Source: Bacteroidota bacterium
GTDB taxonomy: Bacteria > Bacteroidota > Bacteroidia > Cytophagales > Cyclobacteriaceae
NCBI GenBank assembly: GCA_016191555.1
Contig: JACPVX010000014.1
Coordinates: forward strand, 121,738-185,737
Direction of reading: 5' to 3'
DNA: 64,000 bases
Shown here: positions 37,201 to 44,469 of the stretch, piece after piece
Layout: each line of letters opens with the position of its first letter
Position numbering within the stretch: the first letter of the stretch is position 1
Position numbers and translations under genes: made by a program
Notes under the pieces: generated by a model
Told to the model about the DNA's origin: nothing
Database searches by the model: none
What the model saw: only the letters and a program-made list of their open reading frames with translations

Positions 37201-37449
37201 ATAGACTTTTTTATCGCTGTCATCGAAAATCACCATCCCTTTTTCGGTAGGACCCGCTGAAACGCTGGTTTTGTTGGTGACAATAGGTATGATGATACCT
37301 TGGTTGGTTCCACTCAGCCACAATACTGCTTTGGGATTGGTACTGGTGGTACCGATCGAAACGGAGTTCTGTGAAAACGAAACAGTGGAAAAACCTAGGA
37401 ATAAAGCAATAATGAATATCCTGCAAGAGGATAAAGAGAAAAGCCGCAT
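28216..37449 (-). CDS. Giant tail-fibre-like surface protein 1 (3077 aa) with S74 chaperone
   Basis: 3077 residues. A signal peptide (about 1-26) is followed by a head shared by all three paralogues (SIGTTSTNPKAVLWLSG, KKVYFYDGTAWNP, QLLVWDGTKWDA). Then come long Gly/Thr/Asn-rich beta repeats: 16 ETDPxVKAINGLVKSNGTT units in three blocks, GTGLTGGPITTxGT units, and NVGIGTTxPxxxL units. Near residue 2842 is the peptidase-S74/endosialidase chaperone: SDERIKRKVG with the Ser and Lys (SDxRxK) of its self-cleavage dyad, then FAQEVEKIYPQ, a 75-residue insertion, and a final coiled coil. In phage fibres this domain trimerises and is cut off. No T9SS sorting domain is present, so the export route is open. 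Confidence 0.85.
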   Translation of the reverse strand: MRLFSLSSCRIFIIALFLGFSTVSFSQNSVSIGTTSTNPKAVLWLSGTNQGIIIPIVTNKTSVSAGPTEKGMVIFDDSDKKVYFYDGTAWNPVGGSGAAGSQGIAINGNTVQLNSTAGATFGLSNTAPTGKGQLLVWDGTKWDATLAPTTTGQTLSWDNTNGKWTLANASLTLAGDVSGPSNNTTIASTSGNNIVAAVNNAATTSKILPAQISAGTPNQVLTTSAGNIAVWANLPTATGTVTNIATGTGLTGGPITTTGTIALANTGVAAATYGSTTQIPQIAVDAQGRITTASNVTPPLAGVAATGFLSAADWNTFNNKLATETDPTVKAINGLVKSNGTTIGAVVSGTDVKTINGTSILGAGNITAVTTETDPSVKAINGLVKSDGTTIGAVVSGTDIKTINGTSILGAGNITAVTTETDPAVKAINGLVKSNGTTISAAAAGTDYVATETDPAVKAINGLVKSNGTTISAASPGTDYVATETDPAVKAINGLVKSNGTTIGAVVSGTDIKTINGTSILGAGNITAVTTETDPAVKAINGLVKSDGTTIGAVVSGTDIKTINGTSILGAGNITAVTTETDPAVKAINGLVKSNGTTISAATAGTDYVATETDPAVKAINGLVKSNGTTITAATPGTDYLTTNQNITLSGDITGSGTTAITTTVSKINGSTWPANASGSLTNDGSGNLTWVPSGGSGTVTSITKGVGIVPGAAITTSGTIDVNVGTGANQIVQLDGTGKLPAVDGSQLINLPTATETDPTVKAINGLVKSNGTTISAATAGTDYQAPLVSGTTIKTINGTSVLGAGNITAVTTETDPTVKAINGLVKSDGTTIGAVVSGTDVKTINGTSILGAGNITAVTTETDPAVKAINGLVKSNGTTISAATAGTDYVATETDPAVRAINGLVKSNGTTIGAVVSGADIKTINGTSILGAGNITAVTTETDPAVKAINGLVKSDGTTIGAVVSGTDIKTINGTSILGAGNITALTTVTSADITDGTIVDADINGTANINGAKINPAFGAQAVSTTSTLTTGSSGQFVVDATGNITKINNITTSFPANQGAANSVLTNDGAGNLTWTTGSGWSLSGNTLLGGEKIGSTNGNPLPFITNNVERMRIDPSGNVGIGTTAPTQPLHVAGPEGQFLVTPNLSGPGATSLMAQLINTTSKGPQIRFAGAVGGAAFNDIGQDATGNFVIEASDVALLTLNANGALGVGSTPSFGTSGFVLTSNGSGGAPTWQAVSGTGTVTSVGAGTGLVGGPITTSGSLAVDVGTTANKIVQLDGTGKLPAIDGSQLLNLPAGTETDPTVKAINGLVKSNGTTISAATAGTDYQAPLVSGTNIKTINGTSVLGAGNITAVTTETDPAVAAINGLIKSNGATISAATAGTDYVATETDPAVKAINGLVKSNGTTIGAVVSGTDIKTINGTSILGAGNITTLTTVTSADITDGTIVDADINGTANINGAKINPAFGAQAVSTTSTLTTGTAGQFVVDATGNITKINNITTSFPATQGAANSVLTNDGAGNLTWAAGSGWGLNGNATTIGNKLGTTNGNALTLITSNTDRLTIDAAGNVGIGTTSPAQKLTVQGGMNIDNGDAATGTISNGLTFGFGSSEGISSKRNPSGNQFGLDFYTQTVNRMSITNTGNVGIGNTAPTEKLDVTGNLKFSGALMPNNLPGTAGQVLTSGGPGAAPTWSNASSGWGLTGNAGTNPATQFIGTSDAQDLIFKTNGVERLRINQTAGSNAVVATAIAASGAGQNSYALQGNAINASSLGANVGVYGSSQGGAGAQGVVGEAFGGPTTWGVYGIGYSAAVNSYGVYGNANGSTPTAYGVFAEATAVGNTNYGLFATASGASTNWAAYFSNGNVHITNGLSVGATPGTYGTAGQVLTSAGPGLPPTWSPGSTTTASNGITKTGNDFTLGGVLTGETQINRAGSNFVIYGAGNFSVRPGGAGTERLFVDGATGNVGIGTIGPSQALSVNGGLIVDHGGTNAGTFTQSQVLQFGTGSGEGIGSNRTPGLKSLDFYTNAAQRMTISETGNVGIATANAPLTPLQIGNNLGLMVVGGDDIISHGIYFDGSSLLNRSTAAGSAILVGDAHVGFFTFNPGSAGGPAGSPNARFNIKPSGVGVNVDTPIETFQVNGATYLNPIAAPGTTTDRLYNVAGDLFWNGTNISSAGSGWSLAGNTGTNPATDFIGTTDNVALRFKTNNATSGLIDPLNSNAFFGYIAGQSTTGTQNVAMGTNAFTGNISGSGNVALGTGALQTNTSGTGNIAIGNFADVSSPGLINSIAIGRNAVVGASNSMVLGGTGGNAVNVGIGTTQPVSDLQITTATHLFDFPSGSGFAHNMRESGGNLLHTTAGGASVLGLEPSKAGLYINSTAAANATFGSSLANRMVLTETGLSVNKDAADNSAVLHVVSETTAGGGTPRGFMMPAVTTADRDAIPSPLTGLMIFNQTTNSFNFYNGTNWTPISGASLNAGLGLTLNGSNLDLGATNMPTATTFQGAADNMLEIQSSGSALGTKAGIHFKMFQSAINTQYEIFTRKMDAIANSGNSDLVMTKVFSTAGGYLDAFTIENGTNNVIINNDKTTASNYGNFIVRNGNTGIGTTNPNGFTGRLLHLSGTGNTAYILEKTDATARKWGMVTGGGGEFIIQDMNGPANAFIAEPGVTSNQLVLKSGGNVGIGTATPTQKLDVNGNVNVSATGVLSFGGVNVLNTNPGSAIWGNIRMIRNESTTIQDGMYIGYGNTGGAAGHLRFFANGTTQRMFIDAGTGYVGIGTSGPAAPLDIATTNNIFLFPTTSVFFNSFQGGSLSTGLNPTPSVAVRATGAFLSIGTGEGAGYYVQSDERIKRKVGISDSRNDLATLMKLKITDYKYTDSLNSGNIQVKGVFAQEVEKIYPQAISKQTNWIPNIYALADHVEFDNVKQTLRVTMAKSHTLAVGDKVKLISSAGAEKPSVVSAVDGNSFTVSNWTEKSEKIFVFGKEVNDFRIVDYDRLFTLNISATQELVKLVEEQKKVIDELKAKEEENKKKIALLEASLNKAATSEGELASLKSEIEKIKAALGLTVDAALPKKEEKK
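33130..33543 (-). repeat. ETDP repeat block 3 (three units)
   Basis: Three units of the ETDPxVKAINGLVKSNGTT repeat in giant fibre 1. One unit is 58 residues long (with an APLVSGTNIKTINGTS extension), the others 32 and 48. Confidence 0.85.
34489..35181 (-). repeat. ETDP repeat block 2 (five units)
   Basis: Five tandem units of the same repeat, of 32, 48 or 58 residues, the longer ones ending IKTINGTSILGAGNITAV. Neighbouring units use different synonymous codons. Confidence 0.85.
35520..36480 (-). repeat. ETDP repeat block 1 (eight units)
   Basis: Eight tandem units, alternating 48-residue (GAVVSGTDIKTINGTS type) and 32-residue (SAATAGTDYVAT type) forms. The protein sequence is almost constant while third codon positions vary, so the repeat is under selection as protein. 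Confidence 0.88.
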
Positions 37450-37493
37450 AGGGGTGTAAGTTTAGACTAACGCTAAAAATAACTAAAGATTAG

Positions 37494-37523
37494 ATATTAT
37501 CCGAGGGCCGATTGTCTGGAACC
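37494..37523 (-). promoter_or_regulatory. Promoter-like block of giant fibre 1 (weak)
   Basis: On the minus strand GGTTCC, 14 bases, then CGGATAATAT. It resembles the stronger blocks before fibres 2 and 3 (GGTTTC-N15-CGTATTATAG) but has three differences and one base less spacing. Confidence 0.35.
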
Positions 37524-37583
37524 CAACCTTGTCGAACCTTCTTCTTGATTTTTCTGGCTTTTCTTAAACCAGCACTAAAACTT

Positions 37584-37624
37584 ATAAAAAAAGCGTCCAA
37601 ATCGAATTGATCTGGACGCTTTAG
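37584..37624 (-). terminator. Intrinsic terminator of giant fibre 2
   Basis: AAAGCGTCC and GGACGCTTT form a hairpin followed on the minus strand by a run of T, just after the stop. Confidence 0.85.
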
Positions 37625-37647
37625 AAATTTTGGGTTGGTCGAAAATC

Positions 37648-40600
37648 TTAGTTCTTTTTCTTATTGGCCTCTGCGCCTACGATTCGAAGTACTTCGTCCA
37701 TTTGCTTTTTTAGTGTAGCGATTTCTGTGTCCTGCTTTTCTTTCATGGCACTCACTTCAGTTTGCAATTGGGTATTGTTGGATTTGAGCAGCTTATTTTC
37801 GTTTTCAAGTGTTTCAATTTTCTTCAGCAATTCCTGCACCGCCTTGATGGTGATGATCTCCGCATTGTAGGTATCAATTTGCAGGATCTCCTTCTTATCA
37901 CCGTCTAGATATTCTCCGCTTCCTTGCACAGCTTCCGGAAAGACTTGCTGAAACTCCTGGGCTATGAAGTTGTAATAGTATTGGTCTTTAATGGAAGGAT
38001 GTTTTGCCATCCACTCATCGGTGTATTTAAATTTAACCGGACGAAGTTTTTTGATCAACTCTAAGCTGTTGTCAATATCCAGAATATCGGTTTTAATTCT
38101 TTTATCAGAGTTTGCGAGCCAGCTTCCCGCAGCTGTTTTGGAGGCGTTACCGCTTACCTCCAAGGAGTTTGTGGTTGCCGTTTGTTTTATACCCACATTT
38201 CCAGTGGTACTCACCACCAAATGTTTACTTCCACCGCCAGACGAATTGGATAGCCAAATTTCATCATTTGTGCCGTTGTAATAAATATAGGCTTTACTGG
38301 TGCCTGCCTCGATAAAGTTAAATCCTGAATTATTAGTGGTCGAAGAAGCATTCAAGGTAATAAATGGAAAACTATCGGAAATTCTTAAATCGCCACCTGT
38401 GATTTCCAATTTCGTTCCCGAAGTCACGGATGTTAATCCAATTCCAACACTACCTTCAACTAATAATCCGTTTGTTGGAGCTGTATTGGTGCCTGAATAA
38501 GTTGAGCCAATTACTACTCCTCCTTCCACATCCAGTTTGTTTATTGGTAGGGTAGTTCCGATACCTATATTACCAGTTTCATTAATGGTTAACCGATATC
38601 CGTTGGCGGTTCCAAAATACATCTTCGCATTTTCCCAGTTCCAGATATAGGCATTATTTACATTTGATCCATCCGCTACTAACAATTCGAAACCGTTGCC
38701 AAGATTACTTGGGTTAGAAAGACGCATACCGCTTTGCGAAGCGGGTAAGGTAATATGAAATTTATTCTGTGGGATGGTGGTGTTAACACCCACATTGCCT
38801 CCATTAGGGTTGAGCAATAACGGATAGTTGGTTGCCTGATTGGCCAATGCATGTGCTTGCAACCAGCCGCCCGTATAAGTGTCATCGGCCACACCCATAT
38901 CCAAAGCCGGAACACTGCTGGAGTCCGTAATTCGTAAACTTCCTGTTGCCGCTGTACCGGAAGATGCCGGGCCTACACCTGCATCACTTCCATTGACATG
39001 AAGTGTGTTGGCTGGGGTAGCGGTGCCTATTCCAACGCTTCCAGTACCCTTTATGCGCATCAATTCATTACTGGTTGTCGCACTTGTGGCGGTATAAAAA
39101 GCATGATCATTGGTGTTGACTGCAGTTTGATAATGAATCGTCCCGAAACCATCCATTCCAAATCCAACATATTGATGGTCGTTATTCGCGGTTTGGAAGA
39201 AGGCGATCTTTCGCGTATTAGCGCTCGTGATTTGAAGAGGTGAAAGGGGTGAAGGAGTGCCAATACCCACACTGCCTTCTATGATAGCTCCATTCGCAGG
39301 TGCTACGCTACCACCCGAGTAGGTTGTGCCAATGGCAACTCCTCCTTCTACATCTAATCTATTTATCGGGGTTGTGCCTACACCTAAGCTGCCACTACCT
39401 GTCAAACTCAAATTAAATCCATTCATGTTAATGGAAGTATTACTGTTTAGCAGTCCGCCAAGCGCAATGTCATTTCCAGTTCGGGTTAATCCGTTGCTGG
39501 CTGTTAGCGTTGCAGGTGCATTTACCCAAGTCGGTGCTCCTGCTCCATTCGATTGAAGCAATTGTCCGACAGTACCCTGCGTGGTATAATTAAGTGCACC
39601 AATCACACCATACGCTACACCACCCTGTGTCACCGAATTCGTTCCTGTACCTCCGCTGCCAATATCCAATGGTGTGGTTAGTCCGGTAATAGTTCCTCCG
39701 GTAATCGCTACCGCATTTGCATTTTGGGTAGCAATGCTTCCCAAACCTAAGTTGGCGCGGGTGGCAGAAGAATTGGTAAGTGTCAGTGCACCTGTATTGC
39801 TGATCGAAGCATCGCCACTCATGGCTACTCCGGTTGCTACGTTACCGGCATTGCCAACAAAAATTTGGCCGCTGGTAAGTGTGGGCGACAAGAAAGCCGG
39901 GATGGTCGACCAAGTAGGTACTCCGGCAAGTGTTTGAAGAATCTGATTGTTTGTTCCTGCAGCTAACTTGCTTACAGCAATGGCTGCTGTCGTAGATATA
40001 TCCGCATTGGCGATGGAGTTATCCGTGATTTCTGCAGCACCTACGCTACTCGCTCCGATTTGTAATCCAGTTGAAAAATTTCCGGTGATGTCTCCGGCTG
40101 CCGGTGCTTCAGTGTCCAATACTACAGCACTATTCAAACGGGCGGTATTAATGGTTGAAGGTGTTGCAGCGTTGATGGCTGTAATTATGTTGGCACCTGT
40201 TGCTGCTGTTGCACCGATGGTTGGATTCGGAAAGCTTCCTGCTAAGTCGCCACCCGCAGCTCCGGTTGGCGCGGGGGCATTTACCCACGTGGGGGCTGCT
40301 GCGCCATTTGATTGCAAAACTTGTCCGGTAGTACCGACAGCTGTAAACGCAAAGTCAGTTGCTCCACCATAAGCAATCGCACCCGGCACAACGGCTGTTA
40401 AGCCGGTACCTCCATTCGCGGTAGCCACGGTGCCATTTAACTTGGATGCATTCATGCCTGCAATCTTTGCGTTGGTTACCGCCAAGTTTGCAATTGTGAC
40501 GGCACCCGTATTTGAAATCGTAGCATCACCACTCATTGCCACTCCGGTGGCCACATTGCTCGCATTACCTACAAAAATTTGATTATTTGACAATGTTGAG

Positions 40601-43600
40601 CCTAAAATGCCGGATTGATTAAAGAAAGTAAGATTACCAGCACCATCTGTTCCGAGGAATTGGTTGCTGCCGCCTGTTACCCAAGTTTGAGAAGTTCCAT
40701 TGTATCCTAGAATGGCTCTACTGGCACCCGGTGCCGCCAATCGTGTGGCTGAACCTCCAGCGCCACCCACAATCAAATCACCAGGCGCGGTCATTGGGTT
40801 GGCAAAACCTGTTGCTGCTTGCCAAGAGGGCAGGCCTGCATTTACTGTGAGAACCTGGCCGTTGGTGCCGATGCCTAATCTGGTTGGGGTTGTTACTGTC
40901 CCATAAACGATGTCACCGGTTGTCGTTAATGGGTTACTCATCTTTCCATTAAAGGTGTTCCAGTCTACTGAAGTCAAGAAACCCGTATTGGAGATACTGG
41001 CAAGCGCAGGATTTACATTCGTTGCGGCCGTTAATCTTCCTTGTGCATCAACTGTGATCTGCGGAATTTGTGTAGCCGATCCGTACGTTGCAGGTGTAAC
41101 GGCAGTATTCGCCAAAGAAATGGTACCTGAATTCGTAACAGGGCCGCCTGTTAAACCAGTGCCCGTTGCTACGCTTGTTACCGTTCCTCCTGCAGGTAAA
41201 GTACTCGGAGTCCATACACCTCCCACAAATTGCAATACTTGATTAACTGTTGGCGCTGTCGCGGATACGGAAGTGCCTTTAATTTTATCAACTGATGCTG
41301 CTGTAACAGCGCCACTCAGATCCCCGCCAAGGGCAGGAATCGTACTTAGCTTATTATTAAATGTATTCCAATCGGCAGAAGTCAGTAGACCAGTTACTGT
41401 TGTTGAGGCCGTGGGGATCGCCTGATTCGATGCAGCTGTAATACGACCTTGTTGATCAACTGTAAATTGACCGACTGAGGTAGTTGTTCCGTAAGTTCCA
41501 GTTGTTACAGCAGTATTCGCTAATGCAATAGTACCTACAGAAGTGATTGGGCCACCTGTCAGACCTGTTCCGGTTGCAACACTAGTAACGGTACCAATAC
41601 CTCCAGCCGGAGCCCACGTTAATGTTCCTGTTCCATTATTTGTTAATACACCAATCGCCTGCGAAGCGGGCCAGGTGTAGGTTTGTCCGTTTACATTAAC
41701 ACTGCTTGCAGTGACGCTTCCTGTTGTTGAAACGGCTTGTGCCCCAAAATTGGGAGTTATTTTTGTGCCTGCGATTGCTGCTGTAGCATTGATGTCGGCA
41801 TTGGTAATGGAAAGATCGGTGATGATACCGCCCGTTCCACCAGAGACTGAACTACTTGCTAACGAAGTTACACCGGCTGTATTCACAGCCACTGCTCCGG
41901 TTAGTGTTCTATTCTGAAACTGACCTGCACCATCGTTAATTAAAATTTGTCCGCCTGTTGCGGAAGATACAATCGCATCGGAAAGTCCATTCAGGTCGGT
42001 AGCACCGGTTGCTAGCGTTGTCCAGGTAGGAGTTGTTCCAATTGTTTGTAATACCTGGCCTGCTGTGCCGGGTGCTAGTTTAGTAACAGCAATTCCTGCC
42101 GATGCATTGATATCTGAATCTACTATAGTGCCTGCTGCTATTTCAGCAGTTGTCACTGCATTCGCTGCAATCTGAAAATTGGCAGGGCTGGTCATGGTCA
42201 AATCACCGGAAACACCGGTTTGTGAATTACTCGTGCCATCGCCAATTAATAAGTTGCCGGGGTTTAATGTGGGCACTCCTCCTCCTCCCACATCATCGGT
42301 GGCTAACGCCCAACTTGATCCATTCCATTTTAAAATTTGACCGTTCGCAGCACCATCTACTAGTTTAAGTGTTAGCGTTCCAGAAAGGCCTCCACCTGCT
42401 AATCCACTTCCGGCATTGGTGTTAATCCCCGTAAGGGTACCACCACCTGCCAAGTTTTGCCAAGAAGCGGTTGTTCCATTTGAAGTTAAAACCTGGCCGT
42501 TGGATCCGATGGCTAGCCGCGATGGTGCACCTGCCGCTCCACCAAGAATTAAATCTCCTGTTGCAGTCATCGGATTTGTCATGCCGGGAGTAAAAGGAAC
42601 ATTGGTTGCGTTTGTAATTCGTCCTTGTGGATCGACCGTGATTTGTGGAATGTTGGTTACGTTTCCATAGCTGCCAGCGGTAACAGCCGTATTTGCCAAA
42701 GAGATAGTGCCTGAATTTGTAACTGGGCCACCTGTTAAACCGGTGCCGGTTGCTACGTTCGTTACCGTTCCTCCGGCCGCTAGCGTGGAAGGAGTCCAAA
42801 CGCCTCCAACAAATTGCAATACCTGATTATTGGAAGGCGCTGTCGCGGAAATATCATTGCCCTTTAATTTATCTACTGATGTCGCTCCAAGCGATCCACT
42901 GATATCTCCGCCCAATGCCGGAATGCTACTTAACTTACTATTGAATGTATTCCAATCAGCAGCGGTGAGCAAACCTGTTACAGAAGTTGTAGCCGTGGGA
43001 ATCACTTGATTCGAAGCTGCTGTAATTCGGCCTTGTTGATCGACCGTAAATTGTCCGACTGATGTCGTTGTTCCATACGTTCCGGTTGTTACTGCGGTAT
43101 TCGCTAATGAAATGGTGCCGGAGTTTGAAATCGGGCCGCCTGTTAAACCAGTGCCGGTGGCTACATTTGTTACACTGCCTCCTGCAGCTAATGTGCTGGG
43201 TGTCCATACTCCTCCAACAAATTGAAGAACTTGATTTACCGTTGGCGCTGTCGCGGAAACAGAGGTGCCTTTGATTTTATCAACCGATGCTGCGGTTACA
43301 GTTCCACTCAAATCCCCGCCAAGGGCAGGAACTACACTGAGCTTGCTGTTGAATGTATTCCAATCAGCCGCGGTGAGCAAACCTGTTACAGAATTTGTAG
43401 CCGTGGGAATCACTTGATTCGATGCTGCTGTAATTCGGCCTTGTTGATCGACCGTAAATTGTCCTACTGATGTCGTTGTTCCATATGTGCCGGTAGTTAC
43501 TGCTGTGTTTGCCAATGCGATGGTGCCCGTAGTAGTGACGGGGCCACCCGTAAGACCTGTGCCCGTAGCAACGTTAGTGACAGTTCCACTTCCAACAGGG

Positions 43601-44304
43601 AGAGTGCTCCACACCGCTACGTTACCTGCACTTGTAGTAAGTACCTGATTAGGTGTGCCGGCTGTAATTTGTGCCGGTAATATTTTAGATGTTGTAGCCG
43701 CATTGTTTATGGCCGCTACAATGTTGTTTCCGGCCGTGCCTGAAATAGTGGTGCTCGCAGAAGAACCGGAAACATCTCCACTTAATGTGGTAGATGAAGT
43801 TGCTAAAATCCATTTGCCGTTGGTGTTATCCCAGGAAAGCACCTGACCGTTGGTGGTTGGCGCAATCGTAGCTTCCCATTTTGTGCCATCCCAAGCTAAT
43901 AGTTGACCTTTGGCGGTTGGCGCTGTATTTGATAAGCCGAATGTGGCCCCCGGTGTTGAATTTAATTGAACTGTGTTGCCAGCTATTGTAATCCCCTGAC
44001 TGCCTCCTGCTCCTCCGCCAGCCTGATTCCAGGCCATGCCATCGAAATAATAGACTTTTTTATCGCTGTCGTCAAACACGACCATGCCTTTTTCGGTAGC
44101 TCCCGCAGCAACAGCTGATTTATTCGATACAATCGGAATGATTAATCCCTGGTTAGCTCCACTGCTATTTAACCATAGCACTGCTTTTGCATTGGTGGTA
44201 GCAGAACCGATGGAAACCGAATTTTGTGCGGATAATGGGTGATTAGAGTAGATGAGGCAGATCAATACTGCAACCTGAAAGACGGAAAATCTTAGGCATT
44301 TCAT
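37648..44304 (-). CDS. Giant tail-fibre-like surface protein 2 (2218 aa) with S74 chaperone
   Basis: 2218 residues. Signal peptide (about 1-26), the shared head (SIGSATTNAKAVLWLNSSG, KKVYYFDGMAWNQ), then repeats dominated by GTVTNVATGTGLTGGPVTTTGT and TAADWNTFNSKLS units, GDLSGSFPNPTIG-type turns and NVGIGTT units. At about residue 2064 SDKRIKTDILDI begins the S74 chaperone, with the Ser and Lys of the cleavage dyad, followed by FIAQEFQQVFPEAV and a coiled coil (LLKKIETLENENKLLKS). Its S74 domain has the normal length, without the insertion of fibre 1. It has its own promoter block and terminator. It probably forms a homotrimeric beta fibre on the cell surface; the target is unknown. Confidence 0.87.
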   Translation of the reverse strand: MKCLRFSVFQVAVLICLIYSNHPLSAQNSVSIGSATTNAKAVLWLNSSGANQGLIIPIVSNKSAVAAGATEKGMVVFDDSDKKVYYFDGMAWNQAGGGAGGSQGITIAGNTVQLNSTPGATFGLSNTAPTAKGQLLAWDGTKWEATIAPTTNGQVLSWDNTNGKWILATSSTTLSGDVSGSSASTTISGTAGNNIVAAINNAATTSKILPAQITAGTPNQVLTTSAGNVAVWSTLPVGSGTVTNVATGTGLTGGPVTTTGTIALANTAVTTGTYGTTTSVGQFTVDQQGRITAASNQVIPTATNSVTGLLTAADWNTFNSKLSVVPALGGDLSGTVTAASVDKIKGTSVSATAPTVNQVLQFVGGVWTPSTLAAGGSVTNVATGTGLTGGPISNSGTISLANTAVTTGTYGTTTSVGQFTVDQQGRITAASNQVIPTATTSVTGLLTAADWNTFNSKLSSIPALGGDISGSLGATSVDKLKGNDISATAPSNNQVLQFVGGVWTPSTLAAGGTVTNVATGTGLTGGPVTNSGTISLANTAVTAGSYGNVTNIPQITVDPQGRITNATNVPFTPGMTNPMTATGDLILGGAAGAPSRLAIGSNGQVLTSNGTTASWQNLAGGGTLTGINTNAGSGLAGGGLSGTLTLKLVDGAANGQILKWNGSSWALATDDVGGGGVPTLNPGNLLIGDGTSNSQTGVSGDLTMTSPANFQIAANAVTTAEIAAGTIVDSDINASAGIAVTKLAPGTAGQVLQTIGTTPTWTTLATGATDLNGLSDAIVSSATGGQILINDGAGQFQNRTLTGAVAVNTAGVTSLASSSVSGGTGGIITDLSITNADINATAAIAGTKITPNFGAQAVSTTGSVTASSVNVNGQTYTWPASQAIGVLTNNGTGTLTWAPAGGIGTVTSVATGTGLTGGPITSVGTIALANTAVTTGTYGTTTSVGQFTVDQQGRITAASNQAIPTASTTVTGLLTSADWNTFNNKLSTIPALGGDLSGAVTAASVDKIKGTSVSATAPTVNQVLQFVGGVWTPSTLPAGGTVTSVATGTGLTGGPVTNSGTISLANTAVTPATYGSATQIPQITVDAQGRLTAATNVNPALASISNTGFLTSVDWNTFNGKMSNPLTTTGDIVYGTVTTPTRLGIGTNGQVLTVNAGLPSWQAATGFANPMTAPGDLIVGGAGGSATRLAAPGASRAILGYNGTSQTWVTGGSNQFLGTDGAGNLTFFNQSGILGSTLSNNQIFVGNASNVATGVAMSGDATISNTGAVTIANLAVTNAKIAGMNASKLNGTVATANGGTGLTAVVPGAIAYGGATDFAFTAVGTTGQVLQSNGAAAPTWVNAPAPTGAAGGDLAGSFPNPTIGATAATGANIITAINAATPSTINTARLNSAVVLDTEAPAAGDITGNFSTGLQIGASSVGAAEITDNSIANADISTTAAIAVSKLAAGTNNQILQTLAGVPTWSTIPAFLSPTLTSGQIFVGNAGNVATGVAMSGDASISNTGALTLTNSSATRANLGLGSIATQNANAVAITGGTITGLTTPLDIGSGGTGTNSVTQGGVAYGVIGALNYTTQGTVGQLLQSNGAGAPTWVNAPATLTASNGLTRTGNDIALGGLLNSNTSINMNGFNLSLTGSGSLGVGTTPINRLDVEGGVAIGTTYSGGSVAPANGAIIEGSVGIGTPSPLSPLQITSANTRKIAFFQTANNDHQYVGFGMDGFGTIHYQTAVNTNDHAFYTATSATTSNELMRIKGTGSVGIGTATPANTLHVNGSDAGVGPASSGTAATGSLRITDSSSVPALDMGVADDTYTGGWLQAHALANQATNYPLLLNPNGGNVGVNTTIPQNKFHITLPASQSGMRLSNPSNLGNGFELLVADGSNVNNAYIWNWENAKMYFGTANGYRLTINETGNIGIGTTLPINKLDVEGGVVIGSTYSGTNTAPTNGLLVEGSVGIGLTSVTSGTKLEITGGDLRISDSFPFITLNASSTTNNSGFNFIEAGTSKAYIYYNGTNDEIWLSNSSGGGSKHLVVSTTGNVGIKQTATTNSLEVSGNASKTAAGSWLANSDKRIKTDILDIDNSLELIKKLRPVKFKYTDEWMAKHPSIKDQYYYNFIAQEFQQVFPEAVQGSGEYLDGDKKEILQIDTYNAEIITIKAVQELLKKIETLENENKLLKSNNTQLQTEVSAMKEKQDTEIATLKKQMDEVLRIVGAEANKKKN

Positions 44305-44345
44305 AGGGACTAGTGTTTACCAACATTAAAGATAATAAAGTTAGC

Positions 44346-44376
44346 CTATAATACGATTTGAAATGAATAAGAAACC
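44346..44376 (-). promoter_or_regulatory. Promoter block of giant fibre 2
   Basis: On the minus strand GGTTTC, 15 bases, then CGTATTATAG, about 40 bases before the ATG. The same two blocks at the same spacing precede fibre 3. The layout resembles an ECF-sigma promoter but could also be conserved leader sequence. Confidence 0.5.
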
Positions 44377-44413
44377 GAGCCGCTAATGAGGGGCTTTCAA
44401 CTGAATAAGAATT

Positions 44414-44450
44414 AAAAAGCCGACCTGAATTAAACTTCAAGTCGGCTTTT
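44414..44450 (-). terminator. Intrinsic terminator of giant fibre 3
   Basis: AAAAGCCGAC and GTCGGCTTTT pair around a loop, with T-rich sequence following on the minus strand, close after the stop. Confidence 0.82.
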
Positions 44451-44469
44451 CAATGAAAGAATCAGAAGA